From Magicicada septendecula (taxonomy: Eukaryota; Arthropoda; Insecta; Hemiptera; Cicadidae): a stretch of 64,000 nucleotides of DNA. Positions 10,208 to 21,181 of this stretch are shown piece after piece. The translations under genes were made by a program, and so were the position numbers. Positions within the stretch are counted from its first letter, which is position 1. Each line of letters begins with the position of its first letter. The stretch covers positions 435,531,080 to 435,595,079 of the forward strand of contig CM068373.1 of NCBI GenBank assembly GCA_034769895.1, in the 5' to 3' direction. The notes beneath the pieces were generated by a model. It did no database searches. It was not told where the DNA came from and saw only the letters and a program-made list of their open reading frames with translations.

Positions 10208-13200
10208 TGTAATATAAATATATTACAAATATAAAAATAAGAATAAATTTATATATTGTGTGTCGATTGATGTGTTAACCAGGTATTGTGCTCTCCTTTT
10301 AGCCCCACTAGTTGAGCTAGTTAATTTGTAATATAATTTCAAATGTAATAATAAATAAAATATAAAGATATTGATGATAAGAATTGTGTATGTTGGCTGG
10401 ATCTCGGTATTGAACTCCCCGATGATACAGCTCCACTTTGAAATCACCAAATACAAAGAATAGATTTAATATAAATATGTTATAACTAGGTGTGATTGAT
10501 TGATAAATAACAAATAAATCAAACTTTATAAATTGTGAAAATATTTTTTCTTGTTCTTGTATTGATTTTGATTGAATTATTTAATTTAATTAATTAATAA
10601 TGAATTAATTAATTGAGTTTGTAATTTCCTTATGTATTTATTCTCTCACTATAAATTATGTTTTTGTTTAATAAAAAATAATAGTAACATTAATTATAGA
10701 AATAAAAACAATGCTGGTAACTGAGTAATGATTTGCGTTTATTAACATTCAAATTTATGCGCCAGTCAAACTGCGCATGTCCCAGGCACTGGCTAATATT
10801 CGCTACAGTCGGTAGTGAAAAAAATCAACAAATATATTTTTTACAAGTTTAGATTTGTGGTTCTTTTAACGAGTCGAAATGGTCAGAGGGCAAGGAACAA
10901 GATACATTTAACAGGTATTCTTAAACTAAATGTTAATAGCTGAAATAGAACAAAATTATTATTACAATTGTCAATTAAATAAAATGAATTTCGAACCGAG
11001 TCGAAGAAATGACGTCACTCCCTTCAGCAGGCACTGCACCGTCTTTGTCAGAAATCCAGTAATGGCCGCCGTCTACTCGATTTTAACTGCGATGCTGTTG
11101 GAATTGGCAGAGCTTCTCCCGTAGAAATAAAAATGATATTCCCTTTTCTGCGAAGTGGTGTTGGTCCAGGAATATAGTGTGGAATGTCCTCTCGTCGTCT
11201 GCGATGTCGATTTCTGGATGGATTTCTTGTGTAGTGTCCGGTGTTCTAATATGTGTATTGGTGTTCTGTGAATTTGGTCCAAAAATCGTTCAAAATGGCT
11301 GTCGATTTCTTGTGTTGAGTTTTATGGTGTTATTACTGTGTTTTGGAAATTTGTGAAGTGTTAGAAATTGATAGTTAAGGTTATTTCACTTTTTTGATCA
11401 TCTCCGTTACACGCCACATAACCACACTTGGTTTTATTACAAATTATTTTGTTTTCAGTACTCCGCTAACACATTTCCAACTATTCCGCTTTACGATTAA
11501 CAATAGACTACTAGACGCAACGTCGTCGTTTTAGGGCAATTTGTGCTATGTCTTTTTCCTCTTCATATTGTTTAACTATAAAAATATCTGTCTAAGACTT
11601 GTTTCACCATCTAACTATACATAATAAGTTTTCTTATTTTTTACTGTATTTCAAATATTTCTTAATTTTACATAAATCTAACTATTCAGTAATATTGATT
11701 ATTTAATTTTACATCTTTTGATATATAGTTGGGTTTGTTTCAAGCTCATTTAATCCCAAAAATTACAATTTTATATAATGATTGTATGCCTCATATTTTG
11801 TACAAATTCAGTGTTTTAAAGGTTTTTATTTGTTTTTTCTGTATAATATTTCCATGGAATATACTTAATAACTCCGTAATTACTTTGTTGTTAATAATTT
11901 GGTTGTTAACACATTTCAATATTGATTAATTTACTGTTTAGTCTGATTTGATTACTATCATAGGCCTATTATTGACTGTTTCCAAAAGAAGTTAATTTCC
12001 TTTCTTTTGTCATTCTATTTGCTATTAACTGTATCTGTATTAATTATATTTTCAATTTCTGTATTGTATGTATTGAATTCTATTCCTATTACATAGATTG
12101 ATTCTTTGATAGATAATTTTTTTGGTTTATTTGTCAGTCTGTGTTTACTAAAATGGTGTCTTAGCTGGTCTGTTTGTACATTATACATGGTTTACTGTTT
12201 TGAATAAAATTATTACATTTTTATGTCCTACTTGCCTCTCTGCCTTGACAAACTTGAAAATTAGTTAACATTATTTTGAACACAACAGAACATCTTATCA
12301 TCTACTATTTTTCATATATCACCTAATTTTAACAAAAACATCTTATTCCTATTATTTTTATCAAATGATAACAAAATATCTTATCCTTATTATTACATAA
12401 ACATAATTTAATTAGAAAATAAAAAACTCCTATTACTAGTAATACTGTCAGTCATTAACTGTCTTTTGTATTTATGTTTCTTTTGAAAACAATTCAACTG
12501 TGATTAAAAAACATCTTGTACCTATTATCACCTTATATCTAAAATATTATCTAATTAACAATAAATAACAAACATCTTATTATTAGTTATACCCTCAGTT
12601 ATGAACTGTCCTCTGGTATTTGTCCTTCTCACAATTTACTTAACTGTAATTAAAGAAAACATTTTATTGGTAATAGTATTTCTTATATCTAATTTAAAAA
12701 ACTCTTATTACTGATAATGTTGTCAGTCCTTAGACTGTCTTTGATTCCAATGGTTTTACTAGTATTATTCTACACTCATGGTAGTCTTTTTATAATATTT
12801 ACACTTCATTGAATATCTTTTCATCGATTTTTTAGCTATGTTTCTCACTATACTCACTGTAGTTTCTTATTTTTGTTACCTCACTTCACTTTATTGGGTT
12901 CTACACTATGGTAGTCTTTTCAGTGGGTTCTACACTATGGTAGTCTCTTTTGATATATTTTTTAACATATTACTCTTACAACTAGTATACAATTTGTGTT
13001 TTCTGGGATTGTATCTTGTAACTTGTTTGGGTCTACATATATCAGTTTTAATTTTGTTTCATGGTATGTATTACATGACTAACATTTTGTTTTGGCATAT
13101 CGCTTCCTGGTTCTGGTCTCTTTGTTGGGAATCTTGATATGTTTTGTCTCTTCTTCATATCACATTAGTAGTTTCTGGTTTTGTGCTTTCTCTGCCTCGT

Positions 13201-13515
13201 GACCTTATTATTATTGTTCCCTTATTAAAATGGTTTCATGACAAATTATTTCCTTTTTTATGGTCCTTCCCTTTTTGTACTGCTTCCCCAATCTACTGGG
13301 TATACTGCTGGTTTAACTGGTTTTTACATAGTAGGTTATTTTAATCAATGGTTTTCTTTGTTATTTTCCATTTTTATTAACATTTTATAGACTTAATATA
13401 CAGTTTTTAGTGTAATCCTTAAAACAATTTATTCTTCTCACTCACTATGGAACTTTTTCCTTTATTTAGGTTGCATTAATTCAAATGTTTAGTGTGATAA
13501 TTTTGTTATGTTACA
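10208..13515 (-). repeat. 5' LTR of Gypsy-A, 3308 bp
   Basis: Bounded by TG at 10208 and CA at 13515, with short inverted ends (TGTAACA at one end, TATTACA at the other on the element strand). The part 10681-13515 equals 1-2835. The left end, next to the primer-binding site, contains two further degenerate copies of the LTR-end/PBS pattern at about 10285-10335 and 10395-10445. The LTR is unusually long for Gypsy. The DNA right of 13515 begins ATGTG, which would be the target duplication. Confidence 0.92.
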
Positions 13516-16223
13516 ATGTGTATAATTGAATCTTATTTATTACTCTGATTATCTATGCCCGCGTGTTGGAACACAGTTTATACAATGAATTCTATATAAT
13601 TCAGATGCAATAGAGAATATGTATTCACTTGCTTTAATTGATTAATTTCATGCCGTGTGTGAAACAGCCATTTAAAAATTATGTATAACTATTCTGATTC
13701 TCATCAACACATACGTGATATCATTTACAAGATTAACGTTATCAATTCATTTACTTTATTTACACATATGAGACTCTTAAAATCTATTTGTATTCCTTCA
13801 AATTTCAGGTTGACATTTTGGTTGTATTTGGTAATAATGAACGCATATTTATGATCAACTTAAAGTATTTAATTATCATTCACAATACATTATAATAGTA
13901 CATATGATACGTCGCTGTAACTGAAATACATACATATTTTATAATAACAAATACATGTTTCAATATATGCTGGAAACAAAGAAAACATACATACATATAT
14001 ATCAAATAATATAACAATTCATATTCTACTTATTTAATGCGTTCATTAAATCCCAAATAAGCTTTTGTTAGTACATTCATTAATTACTTTATTCAGATTT
14101 ATTCATTACTTTTCTTAATAATTTTCTCAGGTGTGAATTCTTTGAAAGAAACCAGGTCAGTAGAAGTTACTAATTAGAAATAATTATAATAATGGTTACT
14201 TGGTTATTGAATATCCATTAGTTGTTGTTGAAGTCGAGTTCCAGAGATGAAGATGGCTCGTAGACACATTCCGTCGGATGCTGCTTTATCACAATCACTT
14301 AACACTTACTCTTCCGATCACTCGCGTAGGCGTTTGTATATGTGAATAATTGAAGTTCAGTGTTCAATCAAATGTTTCATCTTACTGTGTGTGCTGTGAG
14401 TTCGTTTTAATGTTAATATACATGTCTAGTTCCACTTGTCGCTGCTTCATTAAACATTCGTATTATTCATTAATTTGTTTAATATTTCGTGTTCATTATG
14501 TTGTTAATAATGTGTAGTACACTATATTAAGTTCAACTGTTTTGTATATCGTTAAGTGATGATGTCTGTTGGTGTAACGGTCTGATTGTTCACTTTGTAT
14601 AATTTTAACTAAGTCCGTTACCTCGCACTTCGGTTAAATCTCACTACCGTGACATGAATGTATTACTGAGTCTTTTAAGTTACTGGTTAACGTTCTAACT
14701 TCCGGACTCGAGTTAATATTCTGCACGATTAATGTACTCTTCTGAAATTTAAATAATACTAACTCCGAATGATTAGAATAAACTGTTGAAAGTTTATGAT
14801 ATACCGTCTCTCGCACTTGAAGTTAAACTATTTGAAAATCTGAGTGTAAAACTGTCTGAAATTTAGTATTACTTGTTTCAAAAATTGAGTGTAGACTGTC
14901 CCTCCGCCGTTTTAGACAGATAGTTTTATTAATTCGTCCCTACTCAAAATTTTGTCTCTGGCGCGCTTCACGCCTACTTCATTTCGAGATTGGTCAGTTT
15001 TTAGTTTTCTTGGAAAATACTGTCCCACCATGTCAAGATTCTACGTCATAGTTCTCCCGATAGGCCCGTCGTTTCTGTTACTATGGAAACACTCCTCACC
15101 ACCAAATTTCTCGTTGGCTGAAGGCATCTGATAGGTTCTTTGGTCTCCCCGATTTTTGCTCTGACGAACGTTGACCCGTTTCGACGAAACTATGGCTATT
15201 AGACACTTGTCGATCAGCCTATTGTCTGAGTAAACTCTGTGTTTCTATAGATTCCCATTATCTATACTTTCAGTCTTCCTGGCGCATTGTTCCAAGTTCT
15301 AACCCCTTTTTCCTGGCTATTAACAATTTTGAACATCTGCTGGCTGGTGAAGTCACCCCAACTTTCCCTTCGTAAATTCTTGTCTGTCAATTAGACGATA
15401 ACTCCAGCTGCGTAACACGACTTTAGTCTTTGTCAGGCCTATCTTACTGTATTGTTTCTTAAGGTGCAGTGCAGTCGTTCCATTGTAATGGTGTAGTTTC
15501 ACTCTTTTTGTCGTTTATCGTCTACTGACGTAACATGGTCAACATCTGCTACAATTCTCGGTACGGGTGTGAATGTCCTCGCTTACTTTGTTACAGCTGC
15601 AGAGAGCAATAATTCTGGACGAAACTTTCCCTGTCATCTTACGCCACCAATTTCTATAGTTGGATCGAACTTAATGTGTTTCTATTGTCAAGTCAGCGAC
15701 GCTTCACTGACATCTTCTCATTACTCCTTATTTATTGCGCCAACTATAAGTCGTTGACACTGCCTCGTGTAAACGTACTCTGCCGAGGTGAAAATTTAAA
15801 ATTTTTTAAAATTTTCTGCTCGTTACAGTTTCTTACAATTTTTTCAAATTTTTTCTCCCTTTTTTGGGCCCTGGAGAGCAAAAGTTTTGAGATTTCCAAA
15901 ACGTAACAACACATTCGCATTTTAGTTAAAATTATGCTTAACTTGATACCACACATGAATTTTTGCGTCTTTGTCAACATTTCCTCCCACTTTTTCAACT
16001 CTGGCGTCAAAAAAAAAAATTGGGAAATTTTCAAAAACAAATAGGCCTATTAACCTGAGATTGTAATTAAAATTCCCATTGATATGATACCCCACGTGGT
16101 CGTTTGCGATTTTTCTGTTCTCAATTTTACCCCTCACATTTCTGCTTCGCGCCTCCCTATTTTTGAAGGGATTAATCTAAAGAGCAACAGTGTTCTGTAG
16201 GTAAAAAGTGTGTACATACATGC
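13516..16223. other. Unassigned DNA, probably old LTR-like sequence
   Basis: No coding sequence is supported. Gypsy-A inserted at its left edge and LTR-B at its right edge. It resembles the long LTRs nearby in composition: an AT-rich first half, then a GC-richer pyrimidine-rich half. It also carries PBS-like units (GCCCGCGTGTTGGAACAC near 13557, GCCGTGTGTGAAACAGCC near 13652). About 15780-16140 holds two loosely similar blocks with AAATTTTC-type strings and a (A)11 run. Family identity is uncertain. Confidence 0.4.
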
Positions 16224-18102
16224 TTTTAACAATATAATTTTGCCCGACGTTGTGTGCGTCAATTTATAACTTAATTACTGTTATGTTATCTAATTTTATG
16301 TCCCGCGTGTGGGAGCCAATTTTATAACAATAATATTTTATATGCTCTTTATCTCAGGGTAAAATATAAATAAATGCTCAAATTTTCTTATAAATTGTTC
16401 TTCGATTTATTACAATTAGCTATGATTGATTATCATACTTTATCATTGACACATGAACTATATAAATTCTAATCAATATATAAACATATTCATTTTCATA
16501 AATCTTATTTCATTACTCATATTCATAGCTCTAATAATTTAAATATTGTAATTCTTATTCAAAGACAAAACTTTTAATAATAATTTTCTTAAATTTAATA
16601 TATTACGACATTGTTAATTAGTGATCTGGATTCATTTAAAATCGGTGCTCATAGATAAATTTAATTTCCATAATTTCCTAATATTATTTAATTTTGTTCT
16701 AAATAAAATTTTATCTTAATCCTTTAATTAAATCTTATGAGTTCTTTAAGTGAACAGACAGTGGACCTAATACTAATTATAGCATGACAATTTTACTTGT
16801 GGTATGTATCCGAATCTGGTAGCGGTTCATACTGTGTGGTTGCATGTTGATCGTCTGGCGTAACTGCGATATTTCCCTCTGGATTAGCAGATTGTAACGT
16901 GGTCTCCTTTGAGTCACAAGACACTGCACAACACCAAACTTCACTCTCTCAAATTAGTTCGCGTTAATTGTTATTATAGTTATTCGCTTCTACAGCCATT
17001 ATTAATTATTATTTATTAACTGCGTTATGGTTTGAATCACTGTTGTTACGGGTTTAGTTCGTTTCGTAATGTTACTCGATGATAAAGTTATTGTTGCGTA
17101 TTTGCACAACTAAATTAAAGCGTTATTTGATTATCATTTGTGTTGTATTAATTCACTTGTACGTTACTAGTAAAATTACAGTTTTTCTCTTTACCGAAAT
17201 TTGTTCTAGTACGAGCTTACTTTTCTAATCATCGTACCGAATTTCTCTAAGTCCAATAACTATGGAAATCTCGGTCGCGGACTTACACTCCCGTTTCCGT
17301 CAAAATTTTTAGTTAAACTCCTCGAGCGCGCCTTTCTCGCGTCCCTATATCGAATTCCATATTTCTCCCACTTACTTCTGATTTTTCTTACGCTGTTTTC
17401 TAATTGGTTCTACTTTACGACTCTTCAGATTTATAGACCACCTATTTTTCCGAAAGAACTTCTCTGATAGGCCTTTGGATTCCCACCAGATTCCTTCCCT
17501 AGGTCACTACACTGAGGTCGTTGTCGCTGCTAGATACTGTAGCAATAATTCTTGCCTGTCACTTTTTTGGAGTAAACAAAACAACCCTTAACTTTCTCGT
17601 CAAGTATTGTTTTCGTGCATTTGGTTGTTCTAATGGCATCAACTATTGTTACTTACAGGCCTTACCAAACTTCCTTTCAACATTTCTTGCTTGTGTTCGG
17701 ACATTACTCCGAGCTTTCTCTCTTCTCAGTAAGGTCGAAGTCCTGTCGTTGACCGTTTGAGTCTTTCAATAACATATACCCTTTTTTGTTTCGCTATATG
17801 CAGCTGGCGTGTATACGTATTCTGGTCTATTGTTAATACCTATAGCTGCTCTTCAAATGAGTTCGTTTACTTTTGTGCCCTTTTTTCTACGGATTTGAGG
17901 TAGTTGTCAAAGTTTAACGTTTCTTAGTATGGAGAGCGATGAACTCAGCCTATTTGCCGTGAGCGTGTTGGGGCTGATATATGATTTTATTGCCTGTCAG
18001 TCACCTCTGCGTTTCACACAACAATTCCCTGTTACGGCGCTTAAAGATACATCTCTACTCAAAATAAGAAATTTTCAAAATTTCTGATTTTGGCGTTATA
18101 TC
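16224..18102 (-). repeat. 3' LTR of LTR-B
   Basis: Matches 21182-23060 with one difference noticed. The element-strand ends read TATAACG at the start and GTTAAAA at the end, not the usual TG and CA, though they form a weak inverted repeat. It shares the string TATGTATCCG, with similar surroundings, with LTR-like DNA near 34228, which links the families. The 79-residue frame at 17521-17760 (repeated at 22479-22718) has no recognisable domain. Confidence 0.88.
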
Positions 18103-19656
18103 GTCCCCGAAATTTGTCGCTTTGGATGGATTTCATACATCTAAAAGAGATTCAAATTTCTGCGCCTTGTCATCGAGGTTTAACATGACGAAATGCATAC
18201 ATTTTATATTCCTAGTATTGGCTCATCATCCGTTGGACGTAGTGTAATGGATTTGCTACCTGTAGTGACCCACTGCGGGCTGTTTATTATGTAATGTAAA
18301 CAGTACCCCAGGACCCTTTTCCAAGACACTTTCGCTTCCCGTTTTTAAATGAATCCGTTACATATATCTTTTAACTTTCTTTTCTTACAACCCTTACTTA
18401 ACACATAATTATACTTACAAACTAATCTTTAGACATTAAATTTAAATTCGTCATTCAGCATCAATTTAAAACAACTCCTTACATATCTCTTACAGGACCT
18501 ATAATATTTACAAAATTAATTTAGCAAGTTTTATTCAATGCATCATTTATCATATCGATAAATTTTATATTTCTGTAAAATAATTTTTTAGAATTCTCTT
18601 TTTTTCATTGTACAATTTTACACATGTTAATCATTATGTTAACCTTTAATTTAACTATTCATTTTTATATTCACATTGATTTACTCTATATTACCTTGCA
18701 GTATTTATAAAATATTAATTACTATCAAAATTTCTACTAATTCGCCAATTACATCTTGCTATTCTAATAATGTTATAGATTTTAATGCCATAAATTAATC
18801 AAGCTTTCTACAATAATTCGCTATTAATGTCATTTGATAGTCCGTCTTTTACTTATTGTAACTTTTCAATCATTTCACTATTTAATTGAATTTTAAGAGT
18901 CTTGCATCACATATACATGTACATATCACTATTCTAATTTTATTGATTGTTCGCATTCAATTGTTACATTAAACACATATATTAAACAATCTTATTCTAA
19001 CCATATTAATTGTCCTTACACTTGCATTCGTTTAACACATATATATATTGTCTATGTACTTACGTTAACATAATTATCGCTAAAATTTTTAGTTCACATT
19101 TCGTTATCATGAAGATTATAAGTACTACTACACTTGTTAGTATTTTACTTCATCGTTTATACAATTATACAATTATCATTTTAGTTTAATTAATGTTAAA
19201 ATTATTATAATTTATTTAATACTCTATTGCGTCTTACAATTGCTTTATAATTCATAACCTTTCACTGGCGTCGACTAAGAATCTGAATGATACCTTTTTA
19301 CCGATCATATCAGGATAGTGAACGTCAGGACTCGGTTCTTCTTACCTTTCTTCACATTCTTGTCTATGCCGTTTCATTTTACTGGCATTGGTTTTCATTT
19401 ACCATTTACTTTATTTTATTCTTATTATATTCATATCTATTTATCTTCTTCGGTTAATGTATTCTTACACAACCAATCTTATCTAAGGTATTTCACCCAA
19501 TATTATCTAACTTAACTATTAAATTTTCGGACATTCTTAAGATTGTTTTCCTTAATCCCTTACATTTAATTACTTTTAATTTCCTATTTGTGGAGACATA
19601 GTTGTACGTTTTAAGTCGGTGCCGTTACAACACATTTTGTTGGTAAATAGTAACAC
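18103..19656 (-). other. AT-rich non-coding 3' interior of LTR-B
   Basis: About 1.55 kb between the end of the RRM frame and the 3' LTR. It is strongly AT-rich and holds no RT, integrase or protease remnant that I can recognise. The purine-rich CGGGGACGA immediately before the 3' LTR (element strand) is the likely polypurine tract. Confidence 0.6.
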
Positions 19657-20703
19657 TTACCCTGCAGTCGGCCGTTGACATCTAAAGAATTTATGACCTT
19701 TCTCTCTCTCTCTCTCTCTCTCTCTTTTATGGTGTGTTGAAAATGGATCTCCCCATCCTTTTTGACAACTTCCCCCGGTCATATTACCATTATTTATGTA
19801 CGCGCTGAGTTTTTTTTGTCGTTTTTTCTTTTCAACCCTCTTACAAATACGTTTTTTGACAGCTTGTGGCGTTTTAATTATTTTCGTTTTCCTGTCCGCG
19901 TACTCACATAATAAGGTTTTATTTTCAAGACTTCTAAGAAATCTCATCTTCATCGCTTGAAATCTTCCTTTCGTTCTCGTACCAATCTTCACAATATTCT
20001 TGAATGGTCCAGCAAATTTCATCCTTTTCTTCTTTCGTGCTAATGCAGTTCGCCTTTGATAATCATCAGAACTGTTTTTCATCTTCTTACTCTCAGGTTT
20101 GGTTCCAAAATTTTTACGCACCTCCCCAGTCCTACTTCTAATTTTTCTATCAGTACTGGTAATATTAACTGTAGTATTCAATTTGTTCTTTTTAATTCTC
20201 TGCTTTTCTTCAGCCTCCGTGTTAGCTAACTCAATTCTCAGGTGGTAACCCTCATACACATTACCATTTGCTTCCAAAGCACGATATGCACTATTTTCAT
20301 CAGTAAAACGTACATATGCATGGATATTTGTTCTGTCTGTATGAAACTCTTTCTTAATGATAGTACGTCTTTTGGGAAATCGTGGATCAGATATTGCAGC
20401 GTATCGCAATCTCGTATTTACAACCGTACCAAATTTTCTGAAATATTTGATTATTTTCTTTTTTGTAATTGTGTTTGGTAAGTTGCCAACAAACACAGTA
20501 CAAGTGTCTTTATCACCTTCATATCTACCATTAATAATTGTAGATCTTTCTTTTGATCTTGAGATATGATGTTCAGACAATGCTTTAGTTGTTAAAGATT
20601 GATACTCGGTGTCAATTTGATCCATAGTATTTCCATCTAATTTGTTTTCTTCCATTTTTTCTGATTGTTTTTGTAAATCAGTACCCACCTGGTGGATTTG
20701 TCC
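19657..20703 (-). CDS. Captured RRM protein, RBM34/Nop12-like, in LTR-B
   Basis: An open stretch of about 348 codons. After a coiled-coil lead-in continuing from Gag, one RNA-recognition motif lies at 20221-20502. Its RNP2 motif is CTVFVGNLP and its RNP1-like motif is NIHAYVRFT. The long insert between them (KRRTIIKKEFHTDRTN) is typical of RRM1 of RBM34/Nop12, nucleolar proteins of large-subunit ribosome assembly. A long basic tail follows, including KKRICKRVEKKKRQKK and a KRERERERE run encoded by a CT microsatellite (about 19692-19723). RBM34 normally has two RRMs; I see only one. There is no intron, which suits capture as cDNA. No ATG is required, because the frame is continuous with Gag apart from two stops upstream. 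Confidence 0.8.
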   Translation of the reverse strand, partial: GQIHQVGTDLQKQSEKMEENKLDGNTMDQIDTEYQSLTTKALSEHHISRSKERSTIINGRYEGDKDTCTVFVGNLPNTITKKKIIKYFRKFGTVVNTRLRYAAISDPRFPKRRTIIKKEFHTDRTNIHAYVRFTDENSAYRALEANGNVYEGYHLRIELANTEAEEKQRIKKNKLNTTVNITSTDRKIRSRTGEVRKNFGTKPESKKMKNSSDDYQRRTALARKKKRMKFAGPFKNIVKIGTRTKGRFQAMKMRFLRSLENKTLLCEYADRKTKIIKTPQAVKKRICKRVEKKKRQKKLSAYINNGNMTGGSCQKGWGDPFSTHHKREREREREKGHKFFRCQRPTAG

Positions 20704-20787
20704 TCATAAATCTCTTCTCACTAACTCTATTTCTTTGTCTAATTTCTCGACGAGTTGTTTACCTATTTCCTCATTCTGTTTTTTCGT

Positions 20788-21036
20788 TTATTCAATTTTT
20801 TCGTCTATGTGCTTTTTCATTTCTTCATTCTGTTGTTTCATGAATGTCATTAACATTTGGAAATTAATTTCAGGTGACTGTGGTCCCCGGGCGCCATTCT
20901 CTTCACTCGTTGTAGAGCTCTCTTCATTCACCACATTTCTATCCTCAGACTGCTCCATCCCCATCTGACTGTTAATTTCGAATACTTCGGAATTTTCTTT
21001 CCCTGTCGCCATTTTTGCCTTTCGTCGGGTTATCAT
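20788..21036 (-). CDS. LTR-B Gag N-terminus (82 residues to first stop)
   Basis: Starts with a true ATG 126 bases after the PBS start, as expected for gag. Like the Gypsy-A Gag N-terminus it begins with a short basic stretch (MITRRKAK), then an acidic/serine region and a K/E-rich coiled coil (MKQQNEEMKKHIDEKIE). It ends at a TAA (20788-20790). The same frame then runs on as a coiled coil, meets a TGA at 20704-20706, and continues without shift into the RRM protein. Both stops could arise from single transitions, which suggests one original Gag-RRM open frame. Confidence 0.78.
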   Translation of the reverse strand: MITRRKAKMATGKENSEVFEINSQMGMEQSEDRNVVNEESSTTSEENGARGPQSPEINFQMLMTFMKQQNEEMKKHIDEKIE

Positions 21037-21161
21037 TCAGATACTTATCGACAAATAACAATAATAACGTTCTTATTCTACAGTACTAACATTTACTTAT
21101 TTAACTTAGTGTATCTCTAACCACTGTCTGTCACTGCCCTAGCCTAATTTCTTTAATTAAG

Positions 21162-21179
21162 CCGTGCGGTGCGGCGCCA
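21162..21179 (-). other. Primer-binding site of LTR-B
   Basis: Element-strand TGGCGCCGCACCGCACGG lies two bases after the 5' LTR. It starts TGG and is GC-rich in an AT-rich setting, as a tRNA-complementary site should be. The tRNA was not identified. Confidence 0.75.
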
Positions 21180-21181
21180 AT

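Larger units (their letters stand above)
1..13515 (-). mobile_element. Gypsy-A: Ty3/Gypsy LTR retrotransposon with giant LTRs
   Basis: The element reads on the minus strand. The order from right to left is 5' LTR (10208-13515), primer-binding site, gag, protease, reverse transcriptase, RNase H, integrase, a non-coding tail and the 3' LTR (before 1 to 2835). The two LTR copies differ at only three positions that I could see in 2835 shared bases, so the insertion is recent. The domain order RT-RNase H-integrase is that of Ty3/Gypsy. No env-like frame lies between pol and the 3' LTR. Gag and pol are both broken by frameshifts, so this copy is not autonomous as sequenced. The left target duplication lies outside the window; the right flank starts ATGTG. 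Confidence 0.93.

Noticed and set aside
14634-16137. Several 60-98-residue ORFs in the region between Gypsy-A and LTR-B
   Set aside because: They overlap on both strands in AT-rich DNA and show no domain or coding bias.
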